Of a stretch of DNA of 7,464 bases, positions 1-6,342 are shown piece by piece (position 1 is the first letter of the stretch; the number at the start of each line of letters is the position of its first letter). Made by a program: the position numbers and the translations under genes. The notes under the pieces are model-generated. The model saw nothing but the letters and a program-made list of their open reading frames with translations, had not been told where the DNA came from and searched no databases. Origin of the DNA: Candidatus Adiutrix sp. (lineage in GTDB: Bacteria > Desulfobacterota > Desulfarculia > Adiutricales > Adiutricaceae); contig JAITVE010000342.1 in NCBI GenBank assembly GCA_031285975.1, positions 1 to 7,464 of the forward strand. The letters are read 5' to 3'.

Positions 1-116
1 CTGGCGACCAACTCTCTGGTCTCATCGCCTTCATAGGCTCTATCCATCAGCATGTATTTTGCCTCTCTCGGCAACACGACATCGGTCAGCAGCCATCTGC
101 CCAGGCAACATACTCT
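1..116 (-). pseudogene. IS5-like transposase remnant, cut by window edge
   Basis: On the minus strand an open frame runs from a TAG at 119-117 to the window edge. It contains GRWLLTDVVLPREAKYMLMD followed by RAYEGDETRELVA. The MDRAYEGDETR block is typical of IS5-family DDE transposases (IS427/IS1031-like groups), where the Asp of MDRAY is the second catalytic acidic residue. The homologous part starts near 104-98. There is no start codon, ribosome binding site or N-terminal half with the first catalytic Asp. The C-terminal part, if present, lies left of position 1. I infer a truncated insertion-sequence remnant, not a working element. No terminal inverted repeat or target duplication is visible. 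The family call rests on recognising this short block; the exact IS group cannot be fixed. Confidence 0.6.
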
Positions 117-154
117 CTAAAGGCATTTAAAACGAAATTTTGATTTTCCGGCAT
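86..154 (-). CDS. 22-codon ORF, probable truncated 5' end of a lost gene
   Basis: The frame begins with ATG at 154-152 and stops at TGA 88-86. Its product starts MPENQNFVLNAFREYVAW. A strong Shine-Dalgarno, AAGGAG at 167-162, lies 7 bases before the ATG and overlaps by one base the TAA of the preceding gene (169-167), so the two would be translationally coupled. The last few codons overlap the transposase remnant in another frame. I infer that only the first roughly 17 codons are original and that the body of the gene was replaced or deleted at the junction. I do not recognise the protein. It could alternatively be a genuine micro-ORF, but the position beside an IS fragment favours truncation. 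Confidence 0.4.
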   Translation of the reverse strand: MPENQNFVLNAFREYVAWADGC

Positions 155-166
155 ATCTAATCTCCT

Positions 167-1438
167 TTATTGTTTAGTGAGCATTTCCAGCTCCAGTTGT
201 TCTTTAGGAGGTCGTGCAACTACAATGCTGGTCACTCTGTTGCCACCTGGGTCGGGAGACCAGTTGAAACCTATTCTGCCGACCTTATCCGAACTGTACA
301 AACCCCGCCATGCGCCCGGCACGTCTTCTAAGGGCGGCAACATTTTGAGCCAGTCACCCTTCTGCTCTTTTTTCCCCCACATACTGGTTCCTGTAGGACA
401 GCCACCAGCTGTCCCTATTACAAATTCATCAAAAAGGAACAGACTTGGCCCCCGATAACGCCGACGGATGCCAATTGTAAAAGCATCTCGCCTTGCGCTA
501 CAAGGCTTGCTTTCAAAGCCCCCAGCCCCAATCCCAATTTCAGTGTCCCATATTTCTTCCAACTCATTCAGCGACATCCTAAAAAGGCAATCGCTGTCTA
601 AATTAATGTAAAATTGATAGAGTAAGTCTTCAAGGTCTTTATACGGCCTCAAGCCCCGGCAAGGGGCGCTCCGGTCGTTTTTTGCCACTGTGGCCGGAAC
701 ATCACCCTGTGATTTTTCGGACGTTTTTTCCTTTCTAAATCTAGTTTGGCTGACAGTTATTTTGCCATAAGCTCTCAGGGTTATTTTACCGAATGGCCTT
801 TGCCATGCGGGGGAATAGCAATCTGTATTAGGGGTACCGCCCGGGAAATGTCCATTAATTTTGGCGATATCGGGAAAAACGCACAGCTGTTGCAATTCAG
901 CACGCTCGTAGTCTGTAGGCACAGGCAACGTTGTAGGCAACTCCTCATCAGGAAAAAAAGTTCCATATTTCTCAAAATAGTCTTCAGTGGCTCTTATTGT
1001 AAATGTTTTTGCACCGTATTGATTTGATTCACTTGAAGTGATTTCCACATAAAAAGCGTCTTTTTCTGATTTATATGGTTTGTAATAAAATTCTGTTTCA
1101 CTTAAGGGGTAATAGTTTATTGGCTTAAATCGTTCTTCATCTAAGATTTTGATACCCCATGCTTCTTCCAGTTCAGCCGTTGACATCTCAAAAAGGCAAT
1201 CACTATCCAGGTTGATATAAAATTGATAAAGCAGCTCATCAATATTGTTGTACGGCTTTAAACCTTTGCACGGAGCGGCTTGGGCCGCAGAAATGGCTTC
1301 TTCCTCTGCCGCCCTGGCCGGGGCTGGGCAAGCCAACGCAAAAGCCAAGAGGAACAGGCTAAACGCAACTAACCGCAGTCTTCCGCGCAACGCGAAAGCC
1401 GGTTTACCACGTTTCTGAAAAGTTTGGCTCGTCATCAT
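167..1438 (-). CDS. Secreted two-unit repeat protein, unknown function
   Basis: A 423-residue protein of no family I recognise. Residues about 1-44 look like a Sec signal peptide: a basic start (KRGKP, LRGRLR), a hydrophobic core (VAFSLFLLAFALA) and a likely ARA-A cleavage site, so the product should be periplasmic or outer-membrane-associated. No canonical lipobox is present. The mature part has two diverged copies of one unit (about 56-235 and 259-423), each opening APC(K/R)GL(K/R)PY, then LLYQFYINLDSDCLF and ELEE.W. A second match is KPYKSEKDAF (120-129) against KPCSARRDAF (311-320). Each unit has four cysteines: 57, 81, 186, 207 and 260, 284, 313, 347, which may form disulfides. A charged linker separates the units. 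The gene is AT-richer than the core genes. MetMet start; the Shine-Dalgarno is poor, so the second Met is possible. A role as envelope immunity protein is only a guess. Confidence 0.85.
   Translation of the reverse strand: MMTSQTFQKRGKPAFALRGRLRLVAFSLFLLAFALACPAPARAAEEEAISAAQAAPCKGLKPYNNIDELLYQFYINLDSDCLFEMSTAELEEAWGIKILDEERFKPINYYPLSETEFYYKPYKSEKDAFYVEITSSESNQYGAKTFTIRATEDYFEKYGTFFPDEELPTTLPVPTDYERAELQQLCVFPDIAKINGHFPGGTPNTDCYSPAWQRPFGKITLRAYGKITVSQTRFRKEKTSEKSQGDVPATVAKNDRSAPCRGLRPYKDLEDLLYQFYINLDSDCLFRMSLNELEEIWDTEIGIGAGGFESKPCSARRDAFTIGIRRRYRGPSLFLFDEFVIGTAGGCPTGTSMWGKKEQKGDWLKMLPPLEDVPGAWRGLYSSDKVGRIGFNWSPDPGGNRVTSIVVARPPKEQLELEMLTKQ
536..664 (-). repeat. Internal duplication, second copy
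   Basis: Encodes residues about 259-301 of the two-unit secreted protein. It aligns without gaps to the copy at 1145-1273, with an offset of 609 bases. The most conserved stretch encodes LLYQFYINLDSDCLF. Many differences are silent or conservative, so the duplication is old or under protein-level constraint, not a recent assembly-type repeat. Confidence 0.85.
1145..1273 (-). repeat. Internal duplication, first copy
   Basis: Encodes residues about 56-98 of the same protein, directly after the signal peptide and a short Ala/Glu-rich segment. It is the partner of 536-664. Both copies begin with a cysteine preceded by AP and carry the block YINLDSDCLF. Confidence 0.85.
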
Positions 1439-1468
1439 TCAACCCATTGCCTGAAAAATGCCCGCAAA

Positions 1469-1483
1469 CGTCATATCGTCATA
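1469..1483. repeat. Tandem CGTCATA repeat in leader of secreted-protein gene
   Basis: CGTCATA occurs at 1469-1475 and again at 1477-1483, separated by one T, giving an 8-base period. It sits in the predicted untranslated leader of the minus-strand gene, just downstream of the candidate start of transcription. It could be part of an operator or a chance repeat. Confidence 0.4.
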
Positions 1484-1499
1484 CTTTTTACAGAGTATG
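1480..1499. promoter_or_regulatory. Inverted repeat overlapping a -10, operator-like
   Basis: CATACT (1480-1485) and AGTATG (1494-1499) form a perfect 6-base inverted repeat with an 8-base centre. The right arm is exactly the -10 hexamer of the candidate minus-strand promoter, and the left arm lies just past the expected transcription start. A repressor bound here would block that promoter. No regulator gene is present nearby, so the function is inferred from position only. Confidence 0.35.
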
Positions 1500-1522
1500 G
1501 CACAGTTAGTTGCCGACATCAA
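1494..1522 (-). promoter_or_regulatory. Candidate sigma-70 promoter for secreted two-unit gene
   Basis: Read on the minus strand: TTGATG as -35 (1522-1517), a 17-base spacer, and CATACT as -10 (1499-1494), preceded by TGC, which makes an extended -10. Each hexamer matches consensus at four of six positions. Transcription would begin near 1487, leaving a leader of about 50 bases before the ATG at 1438. Confidence 0.4.
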
Positions 1523-1528
1523 GCGTTT

Positions 1529-1547
1529 TTGTGGGGCTATGCCACAA
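1529..1547. promoter_or_regulatory. TTGTGG/CCACAA inverted repeat, possible operator
   Basis: TTGTGG at 1529-1534 and CCACAA at 1542-1547 form a perfect 6-base inverted repeat around a 7-base centre. A third copy of the half-site, CCACAA, is at 1570-1575. The element lies in the middle of the divergent spacer, upstream of both candidate promoters, as expected for a shared regulator site. A small hairpin or a chance match is equally possible. Confidence 0.3.
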
Positions 1548-1579
1548 CAGCAAATGAAAATGTCATTCTCCACAATTAT

Positions 1580-1597
1580 TCCATAACCGCTCCATAA
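1580..1597. repeat. TCCATAA direct repeat with 11-base period
   Basis: TCCATAA occurs at 1580-1586 and 1591-1597, so the two copies are one helical turn apart and on the same face of the DNA. They lie just upstream of the candidate -10 for the plus-strand membrane gene, a position suitable for an activator or repressor. The repeat is short and could be random in this AT-rich spacer. Confidence 0.3.
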
Positions 1598-1622
1598 AAT
1601 GGCCGCAAAGCGCGGCTATACT
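1594..1622 (+). promoter_or_regulatory. Weak candidate promoter for membrane protein gene
   Basis: TATACT at 1617-1622 matches a -10 at five of six positions. The sequence 17 bases upstream, ATAAAA (1594-1599), is a poor -35, so activation or another sigma factor may be needed. An inverted repeat GCCGC/GCGGC (1602-1606 and 1612-1616) fills the spacer just before the -10. Transcription would start near 1629, about 20 bases before the ATG at 1651. Confidence 0.3.
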
Positions 1623-1650
1623 GAGGGCCAGCGAAGGAAAGGAGAGCGCC

Positions 1651-2313
1651 ATGAAATCTATCAACACGCATTCGGAAATTTTGCAAAACTCGGGGGAGCG
1701 GCTTTCGTGGGCGCTCATCGCAACGGGGGCAGCGTCGATGCTGGCGGGCGCGGTGATTTTCGCGGCGCGTTTTGCGGATATCAACCCGGCCGCGCCCTGG
1801 GCCGCCCTCGGCGGGCTGATGACCGGGGGCGAAGCGGCTTTTCTGCTGTTCCCCTATCTGGGCCTCGCTTACCTGCGCCTCTATGCCGCTGAAAGTGTTG
1901 CGCGGCAACGGGTTATCTCCGCTGCGGCAACGCTGTTCCTCGTCAGCGGGCTGGCGGTGAGTGTTGTTTCCATGAATGGCAGCCGCGAGGCGATGTTCAA
2001 TTTTTATCTCCACAGCCTGGTGGCCATGGCCCTGCAAGGGATTCTGACGCTGGGCATGGTCGTCGGCGCGGCCTGGTCGTGGTGGGAAAACCGGCGTGTG
2101 TCAGCGGAAATTTTCGCGCTGGTGCCGGTGGCGGCGGCAATGATACTGCTCATGTCCATGGTCAGCATGAAGTGGGTGGCCCAGGTGACTGGCCCGGCTC
2201 TGCTGGCCCCGTATCTTTTCCTGGCAGCGGACGGCCTGCGCCGCGTCCTCGCGTCGCTTTTTACTCTGATTGGCGACATAGTTCGGCCCGGCTACCGGCT
2301 TGCGCCGGTATGA
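1651..2313 (+). CDS. Multi-pass membrane protein, unknown function
   Basis: A 220-residue protein I cannot assign to a named family. Hydrophobic segments at about 18-39, 49-75, 87-107, 117-143 and 152-173, plus a weaker one near 183-207, suggest five or six transmembrane helices in the inner membrane. Short polar loops include ESVARQR (81-87) and WWENRR (144-149). No enzyme motif, metal-binding cluster or transporter signature stands out. The start is well supported: AAAGGAG at 1638-1644 lies 6 bases before the ATG. GC content and codon use match the core genes, so this looks like a resident gene. It is divergent from the secreted two-unit gene and ends 21 bases from the tail of the convergent helicase gene. 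Confidence 0.85.
   Translation: MKSINTHSEILQNSGERLSWALIATGAASMLAGAVIFAARFADINPAAPWAALGGLMTGGEAAFLLFPYLGLAYLRLYAAESVARQRVISAAATLFLVSGLAVSVVSMNGSREAMFNFYLHSLVAMALQGILTLGMVVGAAWSWWENRRVSAEIFALVPVAAAMILLMSMVSMKWVAQVTGPALLAPYLFLAADGLRRVLASLFTLIGDIVRPGYRLAPV
2293..2310. terminator. Hairpin at the convergent gene ends, weak terminator candidate
   Basis: TACCGGC (2293-2299) and GCCGGTA (2304-2310) form a perfect 7-base stem with the loop TTGC. It covers the last codons of the plus-strand membrane gene and lies just beyond the stop of the minus-strand helicase gene, where it could slow polymerase from either side. No T-run follows on either strand, so it is not a typical intrinsic terminator. Confidence 0.3.
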
Positions 2314-2334
2314 GGGGCGCGGAAGCGCAGGGCG

Positions 2335-4257
2335 TTAAATCTTTTTGAGGAAGGCGGACACTTCGGCCATGTCGGAGGTCAGGCGGCTGGGGGGGAGGGT
2401 TTTCAGGAGCTTTTTCCCGTAGCCTTTTTTCAGCAGGCGCACGTCCAAAATGGCCAACAGGCCCTGGTCGCTGCGGCGGCGCATGAGGCGGCCTAAACCC
2501 TGCTTGAGGGTGAGGGCGGTTTCCGGCAAAAAATAATCGCCGAAGGAACTGCGGCCTTCCTCTTCCATCAACTGGCTGCGGGCGCGCACCAGGGGGCGGT
2601 CGGGGCGGGGGAAGGGCAGCTTTTCAATGATGACCGCCGATAAACTTTCGCCGGGCACGTCCACGCCCTGCCAAAAACTGTGGGTGGCCAGCAGCACCGA
2701 ACTGGTGCTCTGGGTGAATTCCTCCAGGGTGGCGGCCCGCCCGGCTTCGCCCTGCACCAGGAGCGGCCACTTGATGCGCTCCCGCAAATAATCGGCGGCA
2801 AAATTCATGTTCTTGTGCGAGGTGAACAGCACCAGGGCCCGACCCCGGCTGAGGTTGACCAGTTCCTCGATATGCCGTGCCGCCGCCTCGGGGAAATCCG
2901 GCTCTGAGGGCTGGGGCAGGGCGGTGGGGACATAGGTGAGGGTGCGCCGGGCATAGTCGAAGGGGGACTCCACGGCCAGCCCCTCGACCTCGGGCCAGAT
3001 GCCCAGGCGGTCTTTGAAATAGCTGAAATCGCCGCCGGAACTCAGGGTGGCCGAGGTGAACACCAGGGTGCGCCCGGTGTTGATGAGGCCGTCCGCCAAC
3101 TGGCGCGAGACCCGGATGGGGAAGGCCGACAGGCTCAGGCGGCGGCCCTGCCGCTCGGCCTGGTAGACGTATTCGCGGCTGCTGGCCTCGGCCAGAAAGA
3201 GCATGTTTCCGGCCGCTTCCAGAAGGCGCGACAGCAGCGGGGCCAGCTCGTCGTTTTCGCGGGCCGGGGCCTTGAGCGGCTCGGCCAGGGCCAGGCTGTC
3301 GTGGTAGAGATTAATGAGAAAATCGCGCAGAGGCCCGGCCTCCGGGTCGCCTTCCCGCCACAGTTCGTATTCGCCGGGGCGTTTGTAGAAGCGGCTGGCG
3401 AGGGCCTCCACCTGGCGGCCAAAAATTTCCAACTGCGGGCCGAAGCTGGCCCCGGTGGTGAGGCTGAGGCTCGGGAGGGCCCGGTCGAGGTCGCGCTTCA
3501 AAATGCTTAAGGCCCAGGAACTGAGGTTTTTCCCAAAATAGCTGGTGGCGGCTTCCTCCACCAGGTGGGCTTCGTCGAAAACGGCGGCCTCCCAGTCGGG
3601 CAGCACTTCCCCGAAGCCCGAGGCGCGCACGGCCAGGTCGGCCATGAAGAGGTGGTGGTTGACCAGCACCAGATCGGCGGCGGCGGCCTGGCGGCGGGCT
3701 TTCCAGAGAAAGCAGTCGCCGAACTCGGGGCAGCGCGGCCCCAGGCAGCGTTCCGCCGGGGCCGAGATTTCCGCCCACAGGGGCCAGCCCTCGGGCAGGG
3801 AAAATTCGCTGCGGTCGCCGTCGCGGGTCTGGGGGGCCCGCTGGTTAACAGCTTCCAAAATGGCGCGGTCTTCGCCGGAAAAGAGCACGCCCTGGGCCAG
3901 GGTTTTTTTGAGGAAAAAGGGGCAGAGGTAATTTTCCCGGCCTTTGAGGCGGGCGGCGCGGAAGTTGTCGCCAAAGAATTTGCGGATGAAGGGTAAATCT
4001 TTGTCAAAAATCTGATCCTGCAAATTTTTCAGGCCAGTGGAGACAATGGTTTTTTTGCCGCTCATGAGGGCCGGGAGCAGGTAGGCCAGGGTTTTGCCGG
4101 TGCCGGTGCCGGCCTCCACCAGGCAGAAGTCGTCCTCCTCAAAGGCGCGGGCCACGGCCTGGGCCATGGCCAACTGGCCGGGGCGCTGCTCGTAGTCCGT
4201 GAAGGCTTGGGCCAGGGGGCCTTGCGGCCCAAGCAGTTCCTGCAATTGGCGGCGCAT
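2335..4257 (-). CDS. dinG: DinG/YoaA-type iron-sulfur ATP-dependent DNA helicase
   Basis: A 640-residue superfamily 2 helicase of the XPD-like DinG/YoaA group, which unwinds DNA 5' to 3' using ATP and acts in repair and in clearing replication obstacles. Visible motifs in order: Walker A AGTGTGKT (49-56); an iron-sulfur cluster set at Cys112, Cys171, Cys176 and Cys182 (KGRENYLCP, then CLGPRCPEFGDC); VLVNHHLF (197-204); DEAH box (228-231); TSATL (401-405); FTS (478-480); THSFWQGVDVPGE (525-537); and motif VI QGLGRLMRR (586-594). All cluster cysteines and catalytic motifs are present. No exonuclease domain is fused, unlike Gram-positive DinG. It starts 6 bases after ebfC and has no clear Shine-Dalgarno, so translation is probably coupled. 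The helicase class is sure; choosing dinG or yoaA is not. Confidence 0.92.
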   Translation of the reverse strand: MRRQLQELLGPQGPLAQAFTDYEQRPGQLAMAQAVARAFEEDDFCLVEAGTGTGKTLAYLLPALMSGKKTIVSTGLKNLQDQIFDKDLPFIRKFFGDNFRAARLKGRENYLCPFFLKKTLAQGVLFSGEDRAILEAVNQRAPQTRDGDRSEFSLPEGWPLWAEISAPAERCLGPRCPEFGDCFLWKARRQAAAADLVLVNHHLFMADLAVRASGFGEVLPDWEAAVFDEAHLVEEAATSYFGKNLSSWALSILKRDLDRALPSLSLTTGASFGPQLEIFGRQVEALASRFYKRPGEYELWREGDPEAGPLRDFLINLYHDSLALAEPLKAPARENDELAPLLSRLLEAAGNMLFLAEASSREYVYQAERQGRRLSLSAFPIRVSRQLADGLINTGRTLVFTSATLSSGGDFSYFKDRLGIWPEVEGLAVESPFDYARRTLTYVPTALPQPSEPDFPEAAARHIEELVNLSRGRALVLFTSHKNMNFAADYLRERIKWPLLVQGEAGRAATLEEFTQSTSSVLLATHSFWQGVDVPGESLSAVIIEKLPFPRPDRPLVRARSQLMEEEGRSSFGDYFLPETALTLKQGLGRLMRRRSDQGLLAILDVRLLKKGYGKKLLKTLPPSRLTSDMAEVSAFLKKI

Positions 4258-4263
4258 GGGCGG

Positions 4264-4587
4264 TTATTTGCCGAACAGACCGGGCAGGTTCAAGCCCCCG
4301 GTGAGGCGGCTCATTTCCTGTGAAACCATTTCGCGGGATTTTTTCAGGGCCTCGTTGGCGGCGGCCAGCACCAGGTCGCCCAGCATTTCCGGGTCGTTGG
4401 GGTTGATGATTTCCCGCTCCAGCCGCACGGCTATCAACTCCCCGGCCCCGTTGGCCGTGACCGTGACCATGCCGCCCCCGGCGGTGGCCGTGACCATGCG
4501 GCCGGTGAGCTGATCCTGCATGTCGCCGATTTTTTTCTGCATTTCCTGGGCCTGTTTGACCAGATCGTTCATCGCGCCGAAGTCCAT
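4264..4587 (-). CDS. ebfC: YbaB/EbfC family nucleoid-associated protein
   Basis: A 107-residue protein of the YbaB/EbfC family, small dimeric DNA-binding proteins often encoded next to dnaX. The sequence shows the family pattern: an N-terminal helix rich in Met, Gln and Lys (NDLVKQAQEMQKKIGDMQ, 7-24), a beta region with repeated Gly and Val (TATAGGGMVTVTANGAGEL, 33-51), the block NPNDPEMLGDLVLAAANEAL (62-81) and a C-terminal helix ending in LTGGLNLPGLFGK. Length is normal for the family. AGGAG at 4598-4594, 6 bases before the ATG, supports this start over the internal Met6. It follows dnaX by 18 bases and precedes the helicase by 6, so all three probably share a transcript. Proposed roles are nucleoid binding and assistance in recombination; the precise function is unsettled. 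Confidence 0.93.
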   Translation of the reverse strand: MDFGAMNDLVKQAQEMQKKIGDMQDQLTGRMVTATAGGGMVTVTANGAGELIAVRLEREIINPNDPEMLGDLVLAAANEALKKSREMVSQEMSRLTGGLNLPGLFGK

Positions 4588-4605
4588 ACCATTCTCCTAC
4601 AATCG

Positions 4606-6330
4606 TTAGTTTTCAAGGTCTTCGGAAGCCGGGCCGTCGCTGTCGTCGGCTTCTTCCTCTTCAATTACGGCGGAGGCGCCGGGGCGGAAGCAGATAAAGT
4701 CGCCGGGCAGGGCGGCCATGAGGGCCTGGGCTTCCGGGGTTTTCTTAATTTCCTCCAGCCGCTCGGCCAAGTAGTCCTGGTTTTGGCGCAGGTCTTCCTT
4801 CTGGCTGAGGACGATGGCCGGGCGCAGGCCGTAGGCGTTGCGGAACAAGGACGAGAGGTTGTCCCGAATTTTGTCGAGCAGGAAGGCGGCCATGGCCGGG
4901 CCGGGGGCCAGTTCCAGGGCCACGCTGGCGGCGTTCCATTCCAGGGCCGTCGCGCCCGCCAGCATGGACAGCGCGTGGGCGTCGATTTCCTCCCGCTGCT
5001 GGGCGGCGAACTCAGCCCAACTGGCGGGGAAAGGGGCCGTTTCCGCAGACGGGGCCGGTTGCGGCGCGGCGGCGGGGGAGGGGGCCTCCTCCGCACGGGG
5101 CGCGGACTGTTGATAGGCCGGTCGCGGCGGCGGGGCGGCGGCGGCCGACGCGGGAGCCGCAACGGCAACAGGGCGCGGCGGCGGGTTCTGGGCCAGGAGT
5201 TTGCCCAACCGCTCCACCAACTCGCTCACGGGCACGAGGGGGGCCAGGTGGGAGAGGCGCACCACCTGGGCCTCCAACTGCCAGCGGGGCTGGGGGCTGT
5301 AATTCAGTTCGCGCTGAAATTTCAGCCAGGCGTCGAAATGGCGGTGGAGCGTTTCCAGCGAATGCTTGGCCGCGATGGCCGAAAAATCCGCTTCTTCGGT
5401 TTCGGTGATGTTCATGAGCGCGGCGTTTTTGCGGTCAACCTTAATGAGGGTCAGGCCCCGGGCGTATTCCAGGATTTTTGTGCCTAAATCTTTGAAGTCA
5501 TAGCCGCGCACATAGGCTTCGTCCAGCACGCTCAGGGCCTCGGCGGCGCGGCCTTCCAGGGCGCCGGTGACCAGGGAGCGCACCAGGCTTTGGTCGATGA
5601 GGCCCAGGGAGCGGCGCACGTCCTCGGCGGTGAGGCTGCCGCCGCCAGCGGCGATGGCTTGATCCATAAGGGAAAGCGAATCGCGCAGGCCGCCCTCGGC
5701 CTGGCGGGCGATGAGTTCCAGGGCTTCGGGCTCGGCCTCGATGCTCTCCATTTCGGCCACTTTGGCCAGGCGGGCGGCGATGTCTTCCACGCGGATGCGG
5801 CGGAAATCGTAACGCTGGCAGCGTGAGAGGATGGTGGGCAGCACCTTGTGGGTTTCAGTGGTGGCGAAGATAAAGACCACGTGCGGGGGCGGCTCTTCCA
5901 GGGTTTTGAGGAGCGCGCCGAAAGCGTCCTTGGTGAGGGCGTGGACTTCGTCGATGATGTAGACTTTGTAGCGGCCTTTGGCCGGGAGGTATTTCACGGT
6001 TTCCCGCAAATCGCGGATTTCGTTGATGCCCCGGTTGGAAGCCCCGTCCACCTCGATAACGTCCACGGCCTGGCCGCTCTGGATTTCCAGGCAGTTTTCG
6101 CAGACCCCGCAGGGGCGGTCGCCCACGTTTTCGGCCAGGCAGGAGAGGCTCATGGCCAACAGGCGGGCGGCGGTGGTTTTGCCCACCCCGCGCGGCCCTG
6201 AAAAAAGGTAGGCGTGGGCCACCCGCCCGGTGGCCAGGGCGTTTTTCAGGGTGCGGCTGACCTGCTCCTGGCCCACCAGGTCGGCGAAGGTCTGCGGCCT
6301 GTACTTGCGGGCCAGAACCAGATACGACAA
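4606..6330 (-). CDS. dnaX: DNA polymerase III subunit gamma/tau (clamp loader)
   Basis: A 574-residue DnaX, the ATPase core of the clamp loader that places the beta clamp on DNA and ties the polymerase to the helicase. Visible: Walker A GPRGVGKT (45-52); zinc cysteines 64, 74, 77 and 80; Walker B YIIDEVH (124-130); sensor 1 FATTETHK (155-162); LSRCQRYDF with the SRC arginine finger (168-176); and sensor 2 GGLRDSLSLMDQ (213-224). A lid and collar region reaches about 372. A Pro/Ala-rich linker (about 383-437) then leads to a tau-type C-terminal domain and an acidic tail (556-572). The start is TTG (6330-6328), supported by AAGGAG 6 bases upstream and by the conserved MSYLVLARKYRP opening. No A AAA AAG slippery site was found in the linker, so a separate gamma form by E. 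coli-style frameshifting is not indicated. Confidence 0.97.
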   Translation of the reverse strand: MSYLVLARKYRPQTFADLVGQEQVSRTLKNALATGRVAHAYLFSGPRGVGKTTAARLLAMSLSCLAENVGDRPCGVCENCLEIQSGQAVDVIEVDGASNRGINEIRDLRETVKYLPAKGRYKVYIIDEVHALTKDAFGALLKTLEEPPPHVVFIFATTETHKVLPTILSRCQRYDFRRIRVEDIAARLAKVAEMESIEAEPEALELIARQAEGGLRDSLSLMDQAIAAGGGSLTAEDVRRSLGLIDQSLVRSLVTGALEGRAAEALSVLDEAYVRGYDFKDLGTKILEYARGLTLIKVDRKNAALMNITETEEADFSAIAAKHSLETLHRHFDAWLKFQRELNYSPQPRWQLEAQVVRLSHLAPLVPVSELVERLGKLLAQNPPPRPVAVAAPASAAAAPPPRPAYQQSAPRAEEAPSPAAAPQPAPSAETAPFPASWAEFAAQQREEIDAHALSMLAGATALEWNAASVALELAPGPAMAAFLLDKIRDNLSSLFRNAYGLRPAIVLSQKEDLRQNQDYLAERLEEIKKTPEAQALMAALPGDFICFRPGASAVIEEEEADDSDGPASEDLEN

Positions 6331-6336
6331 TGGTTA

Positions 6337-6342
6337 CTCCTT
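6337..6342 (-). promoter_or_regulatory. Ribosome binding site of dnaX overlapping upstream stop
   Basis: Read on the minus strand, AAGGAG lies 6 bases before the TTG start of dnaX and shares one base with the TAA stop (6344-6342) of the upstream gene, giving TAAAGGAG. It decides the TTG start, as no ATG or GTG in frame has a suitable site. The overlap suggests that ribosomes finishing the upstream gene could restart on dnaX. Confidence 0.75.

Noticed and set aside
28..38. Gram-positive-style lipoprotein signal in the secreted protein (ALAC at residues 34-37)
   Set aside because: The order A-L-A-C does not fit the usual L-A/S-G/A-C lipobox, and a good signal peptidase I site follows at ARA-A. 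The coordinates given here are residue numbers of the 167-1438 protein.
177..458. Plus-strand frame opposite the 3' part of the secreted gene
   Set aside because: It is antisense to a protein with clear internal homology, lacks a ribosome binding site and has no recognisable domain.
2381..2400. G-run cluster near the end of the helicase gene as a G-quadruplex
   Set aside because: It is coding sequence for a Pro-Pro-Ser-Arg-Leu segment, with only a single long G-run and short neighbours, so there is no strong case for structure.
3311..4007. Overlapping frames on both strands within the helicase gene
   Set aside because: They are out-of-frame shadows of a gene with all helicase motifs intact, and their products are Arg/Pro/Ala-rich without any domain.
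5020..5180. Programmed frameshift site or G-quadruplex in the dnaX linker
   Set aside because: No A-run or other slippery heptamer followed by a stem was found. The G-rich plus strand is explained by Pro/Ala codons of the linker on the other strand.
4783..5487. Long open frame on the plus strand opposite dnaX
   Set aside because: It is antisense to the conserved DnaX protein in a very GC-rich region where stops are rare. Its product is low-complexity Gly/Arg-rich and it has no good ribosome binding site.
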